From NCBI RefSeq assembly GCF_017310545.1, contig NZ_CP066203.1:868001-932000 (forward strand): 64,000 nucleotides of DNA, in the 5' to 3' direction. The notes below the pieces were generated by a model, which saw only the letters and a program-made list of their open reading frames with translations, had not been told where the DNA came from and searched no databases. Shown here one piece after another: positions 51,306-63,044 of this stretch (positions within the stretch are counted from its first letter, which is position 1; the number at the start of each line of letters is the position of its first letter). The DNA comes from Methylacidimicrobium sp. B4 (GTDB taxonomy: Bacteria; Verrucomicrobiota; Verrucomicrobiia; Methylacidiphilales; Methylacidiphilaceae). The position numbers were made by a program, and so were the translations under genes.

Positions 51306-52901
51306 ATGTCCGCTACATTCACCATCCTGATCGCCGACTCGATCAGCCCGAAGGGGGTCGAGCTTCTCTCCGCCAATCCCTCCGTCCGCGTCCTCGAAAG
51401 GACGGGCCTCTCCGAGGATCAACTGGTCGAGGTGGCTCCGTCGTGCGACGCGATCCTGGTCCGAAGCCAAACCAAGATTACTCGACGGATTCTCGAGAAG
51501 GCGGAGCGCCTCCGGGTCGTCGGCCGAGCCGGGGTCGGCGTGGATAATGTCGACATCGCCGCGGCGACCGAGCGCGGGATCGTCGTCATGAATACCCCCG
51601 GGGGAAACACGATCGCTACGGCCGAGCACGCGGTGGCGCTCATGCTCGCGCTGGCGCGCAGCGTCCCCCAGGCCGATGCCTCGATGCGCGCAGGTGCTTG
51701 GAACCGGAAAGCCTTCGAAGGAGTCGAGCTCTGCGGCAAGGTGCTGGGGATCGTCGGCATGGGACGGGTCGGCACGGAGGTGGCTCGGCGCGCCCTCGGC
51801 TTCAACATGCGCGTGATCTGCTTCGACCCCTATCTCTCCCCCGCTCGCGTCCAGAACCTTCCGGTGCAGGTCGCCGAGGATCTCGACACCGTTCTGAAGG
51901 AGGCCGACTTCCTGACCCTCCACTCCCCGCTGACACCGGAGACCAAGGGGCTGCTCGATGCGCACCGGCTCGCCCTCTGCAAGAAGGGTGTCCGGATCGT
52001 CAACTGCGCACGGGGAGGGCTGATCGTCGCCAGCGATCTTCGTCAGGCGCTCGATTCGGGCCAGGTGGCGGGAGCCGCCCTCGACGTCTACGATCCCGAG
52101 CCGCCACCCGCCGACTTCCCCCTCCGCTCGCTCCCGAACGTGATCCTCACCCCCCATCTGGCCGCCTCTACGGCGGAATCCCAGGAGCAGGTCGGAATCG
52201 AGATTGCGCACGCGGTGCTCGATCTTTTGGTGAACGGGACGATTCGCAACGCCGTAAACATCCCCAACGTCGATCCGCGGACGGCCTCCCTCCTCCGCCC
52301 CTACCTGTCGCTGGCCGAGCGGCTCGGTCTCTTCATGGGCCAGTGGGCGCCGAACCGGATGAGCCGGGTGACCCTTTCCTATGCCGGGAAGGTCAACGAC
52401 CACGACACGACCCCCGTGACGCGCGCCGCCCTCAAAGGGCTGCTGCGGAAGGTGGCCGGGGCGGAAGTCAACGAGGTGAACGCCGCCTACCTCGCCGACA
52501 CCTTGGGTATCGTCGTCAGCGAGACCAAGACGACTCAAGCCGGCGAGTTCACCGATTGGATCGGGATGGAGATTCAGGTCGATTCAGCCACGCTGCAGGC
52601 GGGTGCGACGTTCTGGGGAACGGCGCAGCGGCTGGTGCAGATCAACGGCAACCCGATCGAGGCGCCGCTCGAAGGAGCGCTGCTGGTCTTGGAAAATCGC
52701 GATCGGCCCGGCATCGTCGGCCGAGTGGGCTCGATCCTGGGCGAGCGCTCGGTGAACATCGCCTCGATGTCCCTGGCTCGCGCCGAGCATGGCTCCCGAG
52801 CCGTCAGCGTGCTTCACGTCGACGGTGCCCCCGGGAACGAAGTGCTCGAGGAGATCCTGCGGGTCCCGGACGTCTATTCGGTCCGGCTGGTGCAGATTTA
52901 G
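51306..52901 (+). CDS. serA: D-3-phosphoglycerate dehydrogenase
   Basis: The 531-residue protein has the split substrate domain (FTILIADSISPKGVELL; VVGRAGVGVDNVDIAAATER) and an NAD-binding domain (LGIVGMGRVGTEVARRALG). The catalytic Arg, Glu and His are in VNCARGGLIVASDL, DVYDPEPPP and ILTPHLAAST. An allosteric substrate-binding domain and a C-terminal ACT domain (LLVLENRDRPGIVGRVGSIL, then ERSVNIASMSLA) follow, typical of the long SerA form. It commits 3-phosphoglycerate to serine synthesis. The start is ATG 51306 with GGAG upstream; a TTG four codons earlier is unlikely. Confidence 0.96.
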   Translation: MSATFTILIADSISPKGVELLSANPSVRVLERTGLSEDQLVEVAPSCDAILVRSQTKITRRILEKAERLRVVGRAGVGVDNVDIAAATERGIVVMNTPGGNTIATAEHAVALMLALARSVPQADASMRAGAWNRKAFEGVELCGKVLGIVGMGRVGTEVARRALGFNMRVICFDPYLSPARVQNLPVQVAEDLDTVLKEADFLTLHSPLTPETKGLLDAHRLALCKKGVRIVNCARGGLIVASDLRQALDSGQVAGAALDVYDPEPPPADFPLRSLPNVILTPHLAASTAESQEQVGIEIAHAVLDLLVNGTIRNAVNIPNVDPRTASLLRPYLSLAERLGLFMGQWAPNRMSRVTLSYAGKVNDHDTTPVTRAALKGLLRKVAGAEVNEVNAAYLADTLGIVVSETKTTQAGEFTDWIGMEIQVDSATLQAGATFWGTAQRLVQINGNPIEAPLEGALLVLENRDRPGIVGRVGSILGERSVNIASMSLARAEHGSRAVSVLHVDGAPGNEVLEEILRVPDVYSVRLVQI

Positions 52902-53080
52902 GTGCGCGGCCCAATGGGCGTGCCTCCCCTGTCCAGGGGGCATTCCTCGGCCGCGCCTTGGGCGCCATTGCCCCGAGCAGAGCCGGGGAAACCGGCGTTT
53001 CCTGGAGCGCGTCCTTCGGGACGATGGGCTTGTCGGTCCCGCCCTTGACCAGCCATCGAACTTGCCCTTTATTGGAACCA

Positions 53081-53464
53081 ATGCGCATCGTCCCGCTTAC
53101 GCTCGTCGGCTTCTTTCTTGGAGCGGGGCTCGCACCCGCCCAGCCGTCGGAGGAGACCGGGACGGAGCCCGCCCCCCCTCCCCGGGCTTCGGCACCGCAC
53201 CGGATCGAGAAGAGGCCCGAGGCACCCGCCCCCGAGAAAGGGAAAAAGCCCGCGGAAGCACAACCGCCCAAGCTCAAAGGTGTGATCCCGGAAGGCATCC
53301 GGAAGGGTCCAAACATGATCAACCCCGTGGCCCCCAAGGAGTATGGATATGGGGAGCGTTTCCTGTCCAAGTCTCCGATGACCCCGCACATCCCCTATGC
53401 GGCGGGCATGACCGAAGTCATGACTCCCGGGGGAGGATTGGAGCTTTTTACCTGGGAGTGGTAA
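53081..53464 (+). CDS. Small secreted proline-rich protein, unknown function
   Basis: The 127-residue product starts with a signal peptide (MRIVPLTLVGFFLGAGLAPA). A Pro/Glu/Lys-rich segment of about 45 residues follows (TEPAPPPRASAPHRIEKRPE). The compact C-terminal part reads GYGERFLSKSPMTPHIPYAA, then MTEVMTPGGGLELFTWEW. The stop overlaps the next start codon (TAATG), so it is probably translated together with the DUF488 protein. No family recognised. Confidence 0.6.
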   Translation: MRIVPLTLVGFFLGAGLAPAQPSEETGTEPAPPPRASAPHRIEKRPEAPAPEKGKKPAEAQPPKLKGVIPEGIRKGPNMINPVAPKEYGYGERFLSKSPMTPHIPYAAGMTEVMTPGGGLELFTWEW

Positions 53465-53856
53465 TGCCTTCGCACCCTCGGATTCGGATCCGGCGCATCT
53501 ACGAAGCACCGGGAGCCGATGAGGGCTATCGTGTCCTGGTGGATCGCGTCTGGCCCCGGGGGATTTCCAAGGAGAAGGCAGGAATCGACGCTTGGGACAG
53601 AGATCTGGCTCCCAGCACGGCGCTCCGGAAATGGTTCGGCCACGAGCCAAGCCGCTGGAAGGAGTTCGCGCTCCGCTACCGGAGCGAGCTTGCGGGAAAG
53701 ACGGAGCGGCTGCACGAGCTCCTCCGGGCCGCGGGCTCCCGCGATCTCACCCTGCTCTACGGCGCACGGGACACGGAACACAACCAGGCGGTGGTCCTGC
53801 GGGAGGCGCTCGTGGATCTGGCGACCGGCGCCCGCACCCTCTCCGCCACCGATTAA
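53464..53856 (+). CDS. DUF488-family protein
   Basis: The 130-residue protein contains YRVLVDRVWPRGISKEKAGI, then WDRDLAPSTALRKWFGHEPS, then DLTLLYGARDTEHNQAVVLR. These are the family's conserved D-R-x-W-P-R-G, L-A-P-S and G-A-R-D/K-x-x-x-H-N blocks. The biochemical role of the family is not established. Its last four bases overlap the convergent cbbY gene. Confidence 0.88.
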   Translation: MPSHPRIRIRRIYEAPGADEGYRVLVDRVWPRGISKEKAGIDAWDRDLAPSTALRKWFGHEPSRWKEFALRYRSELAGKTERLHELLRAAGSRDLTLLYGARDTEHNQAVVLREALVDLATGARTLSATD

Positions 53857-54548
53857 GACGACCGGATCTCCCTCTCCAGCCGGTCGAGGGAATGATCGGC
53901 AAGATCCGTTCCCACCCAGGTTGCCCCTGCGAAATCCTGACCGGCCGTATAGTCGTTTTGGGTAATCAGGCAGGGGATGCCCGCCGCACGCGCCGCGCGC
54001 AATCCGACCGCCGAGTCCTCGATCGCCAGGACCCGCTCGGGAGGGAGCCCCCACTCGGCCAGGCAGCGCCGGTAGAGCGGGGAGTCAGAAGCGGTCTTCC
54101 TCCCGGACTCCTTTCCCAGGATCGGAGAGAACCAACCCGCCTCTTCCGGGAGATGGAGCGCCAGCAGGGCCGCGATCTGCGCCTCGTCCGTGGTCGAGAC
54201 GATCGCCTGCCGCATTCCCTTTTCCCGCGCCTCCCGGATCCGCGCCCGGATCCCCGGTCGAAGAACGGTACAGGGAAGAAAGCGTTCGAGGTAGATCTTC
54301 CTCTTCCATTGCCCGAGCTGGCGGGCCAGTGCTTCGAGCTCACCCGGAGGAGGGGAGAGGGCTTCCAGGGCGCGCCGCATCCGCAGCTCGTTTCCCGGGA
54401 TGGTCAAGAGCCCCTGGAACTCCTCCCAGCTCCAGCGGATCGGGAGACCCAGCGCCGCAAAGGCCGCGTTGCAGGCGGGGAGATGCCCCTCGCGTTCGGT
54501 CAGCGCGATCGTCCCGTCGAGATCCCAGATGAGCCCATCCCAGCGCAT
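53853..54548 (-). CDS. cbbY: CbbY-type HAD phosphatase (xylulose-1,5-bisphosphate phosphatase)
   Basis: The 231-residue HAD protein starts GLIWDLDGTIALTEREGHLP (D-x-D-G-T nucleophile motif). It has the CbbY-like cap ALGLPIRWSWEEFQGLLTIP, motif II AIVSTT, and the motif III/IV area VLAIEDSAVGLRAARAAGIP. CbbY removes xylulose-1,5-bisphosphate, an inhibitory by-product of red-type RuBisCO. Placement at the end of the cbbLSX-transketolase gene string supports this. The closest alternatives are beta-phosphoglucomutase-like or phosphoglycolate phosphatases. Confidence 0.78.
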   Translation of the reverse strand: MRWDGLIWDLDGTIALTEREGHLPACNAAFAALGLPIRWSWEEFQGLLTIPGNELRMRRALEALSPPPGELEALARQLGQWKRKIYLERFLPCTVLRPGIRARIREAREKGMRQAIVSTTDEAQIAALLALHLPEEAGWFSPILGKESGRKTASDSPLYRRCLAEWGLPPERVLAIEDSAVGLRAARAAGIPCLITQNDYTAGQDFAGATWVGTDLADHSLDRLEREIRSS

Positions 54549-54559
54549 GACGATGACCG

Positions 54560-55183
54560 TTACCGGCAGAGCCTTGCCACGCGATCGGGCGGCAGCTCGG
54601 AAGGCGCTGTCGGCTCCACGATCTCATCCGAAAAGCGGGAGAGCGGCAGGTCGAAGACCGCGCAGTGGAGCAGGGCTCGGATATACTTGTGGAGCACGAT
54701 CAGGACCCCGCGCTCCGGACGGCCGACCAGCGAGCAGAGGGCGCCGACAACGCGCTTGCGCGCGCCGCCGATATCCTCTCCCCCGATGGGAGGCAGCGGC
54801 ACCCGGGAGGGATCGGCCAGCCACCGTTCGTACTCGGCCGGCTCCCGAGCCGAGAGCTCCTTGCGCGTGTGGCCCTCCCACTCCCCCATGTGCACCTCGA
54901 TCCACTCCGGCCATGCTTCGATGGGAACCCCTAGCGCTGCTCCGTAGATCTCCGCGGTCTGTCGACCGCGGGCGAGCGGGCTTGAAAAGATCCGGTCGAT
55001 CGGGAGATCGCGGAGAAGCACGCAATTCGCCCGGGCTTCCCTCAGCCCCTCCTCGCAAAGGGGGATATCGGTTCGCCCCTGGATCCGATGCTCCAGGTTC
55101 CACGACGTCTTGCAATGCCGTGCCACGAAGATGCGGGGGTATCGAACGGCCTCGCCCCTCTCTCCCTGCTCTCTCCTCGTCAC
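54560..55183 (-). CDS. Histidine phosphatase superfamily (phosphoglycerate-mutase-like) protein
   Basis: From GTG 55183 the product is 207 residues. The domain starts PRIFVARHCKTSWNLEHRIQ and continues RTDIPLCEEGLREARANCVL, FSSPLARGRQTAEIYGAALG and VLIVLHKYIRALLHCAVFDL. The usual phosphohistidine motif R-H-G-E is R-H-C-K here, and the second His sits in L-H-K-Y-I-R instead of S-H-G-x-x-I-R. The nucleophilic His is therefore kept but the neighbouring Gly and Glu are changed. It lies between transketolase and cbbY, so it probably acts on a Calvin-cycle sugar phosphate or 3-phosphoglycerate. The GTG start avoids overlap with transketolase. Confidence 0.75.
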   Translation of the reverse strand: MTRREQGERGEAVRYPRIFVARHCKTSWNLEHRIQGRTDIPLCEEGLREARANCVLLRDLPIDRIFSSPLARGRQTAEIYGAALGVPIEAWPEWIEVHMGEWEGHTRKELSAREPAEYERWLADPSRVPLPPIGGEDIGGARKRVVGALCSLVGRPERGVLIVLHKYIRALLHCAVFDLPLSRFSDEIVEPTAPSELPPDRVARLCR

Positions 55184-55218
55184 CTTCGCTTCTCCGGTGC
55201 GTTTCCCCGCGCTTCGGC

Positions 55219-57273
55219 CTAGCCCCGTGTCCGGGCCAAGGTGCGGCGAGCGGCCTCCGCCACCGCTTCCCCCGTGAGGCCGAACTCCTTGTAGATCGTG
55301 GCATACGGCGCCGATGCGCCGAAATGGTCGATGCCGACGGCTTCGCCGTCCGATCCGATCCAGCGCGGCCAAGCCAGCGTCACCCCGGCCTCGACCGAGA
55401 CGCGGGCGCGGATCCCGGCGGGGAGCACCTGCTCGCGATAGGAGGCGGGCTGCCGGGCGAAGAGCTCCCAGGAAGGCAGCGACACGACCCGGGAACGGAT
55501 CTTCTCTCCGGAAAGGAGCTCTCGCGCCGCGAGCGCAAGCGACACCTCGGAGCCCGTGGCGATCAGGATGACCTCTGGTTCCGCGTCCCCGGCAAGCACA
55601 TACCCTCCGCGCCGGGCCTCCGAGGCGGGCGCAAAGCGGCTCCGGTCGAGCACCGGAAGGGCTTGACGGGTCAGGATGAGGGCGGTGGGGCCATCTTTCC
55701 GCTCAAGCGCTACACGCCAGCCTTCGGCCGTCTCGGTGGCGTCCGCCGGGCGGAAGACCACCAGGTTGGGGATCGCACGAAGCGCGGTCAGCTGCTCGAC
55801 CGGCTGATGGGTGGGCCCATCCTCTCCCAAGCCGATGCTGTCGTGGGTGAAGACGTAGACGACCGGCACCTGCATCATGGCGGCCAGCCGGATCGGCGGG
55901 CGCATGTAGTCTGAGAAGATCAGGAAGGTTCCCCCGTAGGGGCGAATGCCCCCATGAACCGCCATTCCGTTCATGAGGGAGCCCATCCCGTGCTCGCGAA
56001 TGCCATAATGGAGGTAGGCCCCCGTCAGGTCATCCGGGCGGATCTCCTTGACCCCCTTGGCCAGCGTATTGTTGGATGGGGTCAGGTCGGCGGAGCCGCC
56101 GAGAAGGTAGCCGACCTTCTCGAAGATCCCGTTGAGGACGGCCCCGGAAGCGGCGCGCGTGGCGAGCGGCTTCTCGAGCGGGAAGCCAGGCATCCCCTGA
56201 TCCCATCCCGCGGGCAGATCCCGGCGCAGGGCGATCTCGAACCGTTCCGCTTCGAGGGAGAACTCCTTCCGGTAGGCCGCAAAGGCCTCGAGCCAACGGC
56301 TCCGCTCGTCCGCCCCCTTCTTGGCAACAGCCCGGAAGAAGCTCCGCACCTCCTCGGGGACGTAGAAGGCCGGATCGACCGGAAGGCCGAGGCGCTCCTT
56401 CGCCAGCTTCACCTCTTCCGCCCCCAGAGGCTCTCCATGGGCCTTGGCGGTGTTCTCCCGGTTGGGGCTTCCGAAGCCGATCACGGTCCGGCAGGCGATG
56501 ATGGTCGGCCTCTCTTCCTGGGAGGTCGCCCAGGTCAGCGCGGATTCGACCTCGGAGCGGTCGAGCCCGTTGATCCTTCGGACATTCCAGCCGTAAGCAG
56601 CGAAGCGGCCGAGAACGTCTTCGCTGAACGAGAGCGAGGTCGGCCCATCGATGCTGATGTGGTTATCGTCGTAAAGCACCACGAGCTTGCCCAGCCGCAG
56701 ATGGCCGGCAAGAGAAGCCGCCTCGTGGGAGACGCCTTCCTCGAGATCGCCGTCGCTGGCGATCACGAAGGTCCGGTGGCGGACCACCTCGTGGCCCGGC
56801 CGGTTGTACTTCTGGGCCAGCCACCGTTCGGCCAGCGCCATCCCGACCGCGTTGGAGATCCCCTGGCCCAATGGCCCGGTCGTCGTCTCCACTCCCGCCG
56901 TGTGACCATATTCCGGATGGCCCGGGGTCCGGCTGCCCCACTGCCGGAAGCGCTCGAGCTCGGCCATCGGCAGGTCGTAGCCGCACAGGTGGAGCAGGCT
57001 GTAGAGGAGCATCGAACCATGCCCGGCCGAGAGGACGAACCGGTCGCGATCGGGCCAGTGGGGATCGGCGGGATCGAAGCGCAGGAAGCGGGTCCAGAGA
57101 ACGACGGCCGCATCGGCCATTCCCATGGGCATCCCGGGGTGGCCCGAATTCGCTTTCTGGACCCCATCCATCGCCAAGCCACGAACGACGTTGGCCGCCA
57201 AGGCGGTTAACCGGTCTTCCTCGGAAGCAGGGGACAAGCTGGGGGCAACTGGGGGGGGAGTTGTACTACTCAT
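55219..57273 (-). CDS. cbbT: Transketolase
   Basis: The 684-residue protein carries [38 protein letters not shown], the thiamine-diphosphate motif [20 protein letters not shown] with [20 protein letters not shown], and a pyrimidine-domain [20 protein letters not shown]. It has [20 protein letters not shown] with the conserved catalytic His. It interconverts C5, C6/C3 and C7/C4 sugar phosphates in the Calvin and pentose-phosphate cycles. The operon setting with cbbLSX indicates the carbon-fixation copy. Confidence 0.96.
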   Translation of the reverse strand: MSSTTPPPVAPSLSPASEEDRLTALAANVVRGLAMDGVQKANSGHPGMPMGMADAAVVLWTRFLRFDPADPHWPDRDRFVLSAGHGSMLLYSLLHLCGYDLPMAELERFRQWGSRTPGHPEYGHTAGVETTTGPLGQGISNAVGMALAERWLAQKYNRPGHEVVRHRTFVIASDGDLEEGVSHEAASLAGHLRLGKLVVLYDDNHISIDGPTSLSFSEDVLGRFAAYGWNVRRINGLDRSEVESALTWATSQEERPTIIACRTVIGFGSPNRENTAKAHGEPLGAEEVKLAKERLGLPVDPAFYVPEEVRSFFRAVAKKGADERSRWLEAFAAYRKEFSLEAERFEIALRRDLPAGWDQGMPGFPLEKPLATRAASGAVLNGIFEKVGYLLGGSADLTPSNNTLAKGVKEIRPDDLTGAYLHYGIREHGMGSLMNGMAVHGGIRPYGGTFLIFSDYMRPPIRLAAMMQVPVVYVFTHDSIGLGEDGPTHQPVEQLTALRAIPNLVVFRPADATETAEGWRVALERKDGPTALILTRQALPVLDRSRFAPASEARRGGYVLAGDAEPEVILIATGSEVSLALAARELLSGEKIRSRVVSLPSWELFARQPASYREQVLPAGIRARVSVEAGVTLAWPRWIGSDGEAVGIDHFGASAPYATIYKEFGLTGEAVAEAARRTLARTRG

Positions 57274-57521
57274 TTTTCATCTCTTTCGTAGTGAGTTCTC
57301 CTTGACGGCGAACTCGTAAAATCGCCTCGACGGGCGCCGTGCAGGAAATCTCTGCAGCCTCTTCCTCCGCTCCCGGCAAAGGGCGGCGAGAGGAAGCCGC
57401 GGAGCCGACGCGGGCGATGGGCTCGGACCGACTCCTCGTCGTTGCGGTATAGCGGCCCGCCCGCATGGTGTCAAGCGGCAGCAGGAGGGTGATTTTCCCG
57501 GATCCGCGGTCCCGATCCGCA

Positions 57522-58475
57522 TCAAGCCTTTCCGACCGTTTCGCCCTCCCGTCCTTCCGGGATGAAGACCCGGCTCTGCCGGATATCGGATTCGTCGATC
57601 CGCATCAGCTCCTTGGCGGGAACCTTGCCGCCCGCGGCGACGAGCCGGGCGGCCTGCCGCAGCTTGATGCGGTCGATCGCATTCCGGACGCTCCGGGCGT
57701 TGGCGAAAAGCGGCTGCTTGCGCCGGAGCTCCAGGTACTCTCGGAAGGCTTCGGCGGCGGCTGGATCGAAAAAGTAGCCTTGGCTTCGAACCATGAGATC
57801 CCCGATCGAGACCAGCTCATCGAAGGTATAGTCGGGAAAATCGATGTGGTGGGCGATCCGGGAGCGCAGGCCCGGATTCGAGCTAAAGAAGGCCGCCATC
57901 CGGTCCCGATAGCCCGCGAAGATCACGACCAGGTCGTTTCGATAATCCTCCATGGCCTGCAGGAGGATCGCCACCGCCTCGAGCCCGTAGTCGCGCTCGC
58001 TTTCGGGTCGATAGAGCGAGTAGGCCTCATCGATGAAGAGAACCCCGCCCATGGCCCGCTTGATCGCCTCCTTGGTCTTCGGGGCGGTGTGGCCGACATA
58101 TTGTCCGACCAGATCGTCGCGGGCGGCGACGACCAGGTGCCCTTTCCGCACGTAGCCCAGCCGGTGGAGAATTTTCCCCATCCGCAGCGCGACGGTCGTC
58201 TTTCCCGTGCCCGGAGAGCCCGTGAAGGACATGTGGAGCGTCGGCGCCTGGGTCTGGAGCCCGACCGAGCTCCGCAACCGCTCGACCAGGAGGAAATCGG
58301 CAACCTCCCGGACCCGGCGCTTGACCGGCGCAAGGCCGATGAGCTCGGCGTCGAGCTCGGTCAAGATCTCCCCCACCCCGGCGCCGCCGAGCGCCTGATC
58401 GAGATCGACCAAGCCACTTCCGTCGGCGGCGGCCGCTGGAGGGGTCGCCTGGGATTCTTTCTCCGCTTCTTCCAT
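57522..58475 (-). CDS. cbbX: RuBisCO activase CbbX (AAA+ ATPase)
   Basis: The 317-residue AAA+ protein has Walker A in [20 protein letters not shown], the pore-loop region [20 protein letters not shown], Walker B in [13 protein letters not shown], and an arginine-finger region [20 protein letters not shown]. CbbX remodels inhibited red-type RuBisCO by pulling on the CbbL C-terminus and is activated by RuBP. It follows cbbS with a 36-base gap that contains a perfect 12-bp palindrome. Confidence 0.95.
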   Translation of the reverse strand: MEEAEKESQATPPAAAADGSGLVDLDQALGGAGVGEILTELDAELIGLAPVKRRVREVADFLLVERLRSSVGLQTQAPTLHMSFTGSPGTGKTTVALRMGKILHRLGYVRKGHLVVAARDDLVGQYVGHTAPKTKEAIKRAMGGVLFIDEAYSLYRPESERDYGLEAVAILLQAMEDYRNDLVVIFAGYRDRMAAFFSSNPGLRSRIAHHIDFPDYTFDELVSIGDLMVRSQGYFFDPAAAEAFREYLELRRKQPLFANARSVRNAIDRIKLRQAARLVAAGGKVPAKELMRIDESDIRQSRVFIPEGREGETVGKA

Positions 58476-58497
58476 GATCCTCCAGAGCCTATGGTAT

Positions 58498-58509
58498 CGT
58501 AGCGCTACG
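58498..58509. other. Perfect palindrome between cbbS and cbbX
   Basis: CGTAGCGCTACG is self-complementary and flanked by outer complementary bases (GGTA and TACC), so the transcript can fold into a hairpin in the short cbbS-cbbX gap. There is no U-run. It could act as a partial attenuator or an mRNA-stability boundary giving more cbbLS than cbbX. Confidence 0.45.
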
Positions 58510-58511
58510 GT

Positions 58512-58928
58512 TTAGTACCGCTGGCCGGGAGGCTTCTGGGCGGCGTAGGGGCGGGTGGTGTAGCGGATCTGTCGATCCGCGGCCTCCATCCGGTCGAGGA
58601 AAAAGCCGGGCTCCTCCTTCGGCCGCTGCACCAGAAACGAGAGCATCGTGCTCTGATACCCCTGCTGCCGGTTGTAGCCGCTAAGCCGGATGTAGTCCTG
58701 AGGACGCGCCTTCCGGCACTCCGCCAGCTCGTGCATCACCCCCGCCGGATCCTTCAGGTCGAACATCGGCAGCCCCCACATCTCCCAGTAGACATTCCGC
58801 GGATGCGGATCATCGGTAAACTCGATGCTCACCGCCCATCCGTTGCGCAAGCAGTACTCCACCTGCGCCCGAATCTCCTCCTCGGTCAAATCCGGCAGAT
58901 ACGAAAACGTCCCTTGCGTCAGTCTCAT
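58512..58928 (-). CDS. cbbS: RuBisCO small subunit, red-type form I
   Basis: The 138-residue protein begins [20 protein letters not shown] and contains [20 protein letters not shown], then [20 protein letters not shown], then [20 protein letters not shown]. The C-terminal beta-hairpin extension ([20 protein letters not shown]) is characteristic of red-type small subunits. The ATG at 58928 has AAGGAGG upstream. It follows cbbL by 16 bases. Confidence 0.95.
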   Translation of the reverse strand: MRLTQGTFSYLPDLTEEEIRAQVEYCLRNGWAVSIEFTDDPHPRNVYWEMWGLPMFDLKDPAGVMHELAECRKARPQDYIRLSGYNRQQGYQSTMLSFLVQRPKEEPGFFLDRMEAADRQIRYTTRPYAAQKPPGQRY

Positions 58929-58944
58929 TCGCTTGCCTCCTTCC

Positions 58945-60951
<2,007 letters not shown>

Positions 60952-61284
60952 ATGATTGCAGTGATTCGCGCCGGCGGGAAGCAATACCGCGCGGAAGAGG
61001 GGGCCGTGCTCGAAATCGAGCTCCCGAAGAAGGGCATTTTAGCCGGAGAGAGGCTGACCACCGAAGAGGTGCTCCTCATCGAAAGCGACGGGAAAACCGA
61101 GGTCGGCACCCCTCGCGTGCCGGGAGCGAGAGCGGTGTTGGAAGTCCTGGAGGAGATCCGAGCCCCCAAGGTAGTTGCTTTCCGCTACAAGCGCCGCAAG
61201 GGGTATCACCGGACGGTGGGTCATCGACAGCGACTGGCGCGCGTCCGCGTGGTGGAGCTCGCCATCGACAAGAAAGGAAAGTAG
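60952..61284 (+). CDS. rplU: 50S ribosomal protein L21
   Basis: The 110-residue protein begins MIAVIRAGGKQYRAEEGAVL and ends with FRYKRRKGYHRTVGHRQRLA, then RVRVVELAIDKKGK. These are the L21 signature (K-Q-Y and the K-R-R-K-x-Y-x-R-x-x-G-H-R-Q segment). It has GGAGG seven bases before the ATG and is followed after six bases by rpmA. Confidence 0.96.
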   Translation: MIAVIRAGGKQYRAEEGAVLEIELPKKGILAGERLTTEEVLLIESDGKTEVGTPRVPGARAVLEVLEEIRAPKVVAFRYKRRKGYHRTVGHRQRLARVRVVELAIDKKGK

Positions 61285-61290
61285 ACGGCC

Positions 61291-61545
61291 ATGGCACACA
61301 AGAAGGGGCAGGGAAGCACGCGGAACGGGCGCGACAGCCACAGCAAGCGCCTGGGGGTAAAGCGTTACGGCGGGCAGCGCGTCCGCAGCGGCAACATCTT
61401 GATCCGGCAGCGGGGAACGCGATTCCACCCGGGGGAGAATGTCGGGCAGGGGCGGGACTTCACCTTGTTCGCCCTCGCCGACGGGATCGTCCGTTGGGAC
61501 CGCCGGAACCGAAGAGTCCACATCGAGCCCCAGCCGCGCGCCTGA
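61291..61545 (+). CDS. rpmA: 50S ribosomal protein L27
   Basis: The 84-residue protein begins [20 protein letters not shown], then [20 protein letters not shown], then [20 protein letters not shown], which is textbook L27. There is no N-terminal cleavable extension of the Firmicutes type. It pairs with L21 in the usual rplU-rpmA-obg order. Confidence 0.97.
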   Translation: MAHKKGQGSTRNGRDSHSKRLGVKRYGGQRVRSGNILIRQRGTRFHPGENVGQGRDFTLFALADGIVRWDRRNRRVHIEPQPRA

Positions 61546-61608
61546 AGCGGAGCGGCACTCGGTCCTAACGATCTCCTTGTGCGTTTCCTGTAGCGCACGG
61601 AAACTCTC

Positions 61609-62694
61609 ATGTTTGTCGATCGAGTGAGGATCTTCGTCAAGGCCGGGGACGGCGGCCGCGGATGCGTGAGCTTCCGGCGGGCTCCCTACGAGCCGCATGG
61701 CGGCCCCGACGGCGGGGATGGCGGAAAAGGAGGCGATGTCGTGCTCGTCCTCGACCCCCACCGGAACGATCTTTCCCATCTCTTCCTCGCTCCGCACCAG
61801 GTTGCCCAGGATGGGCGTCCCGGCATGGGCGCCACGAAGGCCGGACGCAAGGGTGCGGAGCTGGTTTTGCCGATCCCGCCGGGAACGGTCGTGAGCCGGA
61901 TCCCCGGCTCCCCCGAGCAGGGTTCGAAGCTGCTTCCCCTGCCCCCGCGAGACGCGGAGCTCGACCGGGTCGCCGACCTCACGCCACCGACCCGTCGATT
62001 CGTCCTCTGTCAGGGCGGAAGAGGGGGATGGGGCAACTGGCATTTCCGTGGTCCCCGGAACCAGGCTCCCCGCCGCGCCGATCCCGGAAAGCCGGGGGAG
62101 TCCGGGCAATTCGTCCTCGAGCTCAAGCTCTTGGCCGATATCGGGCTCGTCGGGCTTCCCAACGCAGGGAAGTCGAGCCTGCTGCGCCGCCTCACCTCGG
62201 CGGAGCCGAAGGTCGCCGACTACCCCTTCACGACGCTTTCGCCAACCGTCGGCGTCCTCGAATGGCCCGACGGACATCGGCTCACCGTGGCGGACATTCC
62301 GGGGCTGATCCGCGATGCGCATCTCGGAAAGGGGCTCGGGGATGAATTTCTCCGCCATGTCGAGCGGTGCCGGCTCTTGCTTTTCGTGCTCGACCTCTCC
62401 GGAAGGGATCCCCTGGACGACTTTCATCTCTTGCGGCGAGAGCTCGAGGCCTATGGTCACGGGCTCGCCGAACGACCCTTCCTGGTGGTGGGGAACAAGA
62501 CAGACCTGCGCACCGCGCGCAGAGCCGCCCTGCGGCGCGCCCGTCCCGGCGGGGAGGAGCCCCGCTTTGTCTCCGCCTTGACCGGAGAAGGCATCACCGA
62601 GCTCACGACCGCCTTTCGGCACCGGCTCGACCCGCACCCCTTCCCGGCAAGCCGCCAGGAAGCCGTCTGCGTTTCGGCCGAGGAGATTGGATGA
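61609..62694 (+). CDS. obg: Obg-family GTPase
   Basis: The 361-residue protein starts with the Gly-rich Obg fold ([20 protein letters not shown], then [20 protein letters not shown]). The G domain has G1 [15 protein letters not shown]2 [14 protein letters not shown]3 [14 protein letters not shown] and G4 VVGNKTDLR. It ends soon after the G domain, without the OCT extension. It is involved in late 50S assembly and stress control. The stop overlaps the next gene in an ATGA junction. Confidence 0.96.
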   Translation: MFVDRVRIFVKAGDGGRGCVSFRRAPYEPHGGPDGGDGGKGGDVVLVLDPHRNDLSHLFLAPHQVAQDGRPGMGATKAGRKGAELVLPIPPGTVVSRIPGSPEQGSKLLPLPPRDAELDRVADLTPPTRRFVLCQGGRGGWGNWHFRGPRNQAPRRADPGKPGESGQFVLELKLLADIGLVGLPNAGKSSLLRRLTSAEPKVADYPFTTLSPTVGVLEWPDGHRLTVADIPGLIRDAHLGKGLGDEFLRHVERCRLLLFVLDLSGRDPLDDFHLLRRELEAYGHGLAERPFLVVGNKTDLRTARRAALRRARPGGEEPRFVSALTGEGITELTTAFRHRLDPHPFPASRQEAVCVSAEEIG

Positions 62695-63044
62695 AGGAGG
62701 TCGCCCGGTGGCTCATCATCTATGGGCTCGGGCTCGTCGCTTTGGGCACCATCGGCTATCTCTCGAATCCGAAGAAGGCGAAGACCGCGCTCTACTCGGG
62801 CGGCGGCTTCGGCGTCATTACGATCTGCCTCGGGATCTTGACCCGCCGCGGCGTCTCCTGGGCCTTGCCGACAGCCCTTTTCCTGGTGGCCCTCTTTTCT
62901 CTTCTCTTGCTTTGGAGATCGACTGTCGTCTGGAGGGCGGTCGCCGCAGGCGAACGGAGGAAGACCTTCGTCGGCGCGCTACTCGCCCTGATGCTGCTCT
63001 TTTCGGTCATCCTGCTCCCCTACCTCTTCCAGGCTTGGCGATAG
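62691..63044 (+). CDS. Small membrane protein, TMEM14/UPF0136-like
   Basis: The 117-residue protein has four hydrophobic segments: WLIIYGLGLVALGTIGYL, LYSGGGFGVITICLGIL, ALPTALFLVALFSLLLLW and GALLALMLLFSVILLPYLF. The pattern of a first helix followed by Y-x-x-x-K-K-A-x-x-x-L-x-x-G-G resembles the TMEM14 family. It is coupled to obg through ATGA. Function unknown. Confidence 0.7.
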   Translation: MKEVARWLIIYGLGLVALGTIGYLSNPKKAKTALYSGGGFGVITICLGILTRRGVSWALPTALFLVALFSLLLLWRSTVVWRAVAAGERRKTFVGALLALMLLFSVILLPYLFQAWR

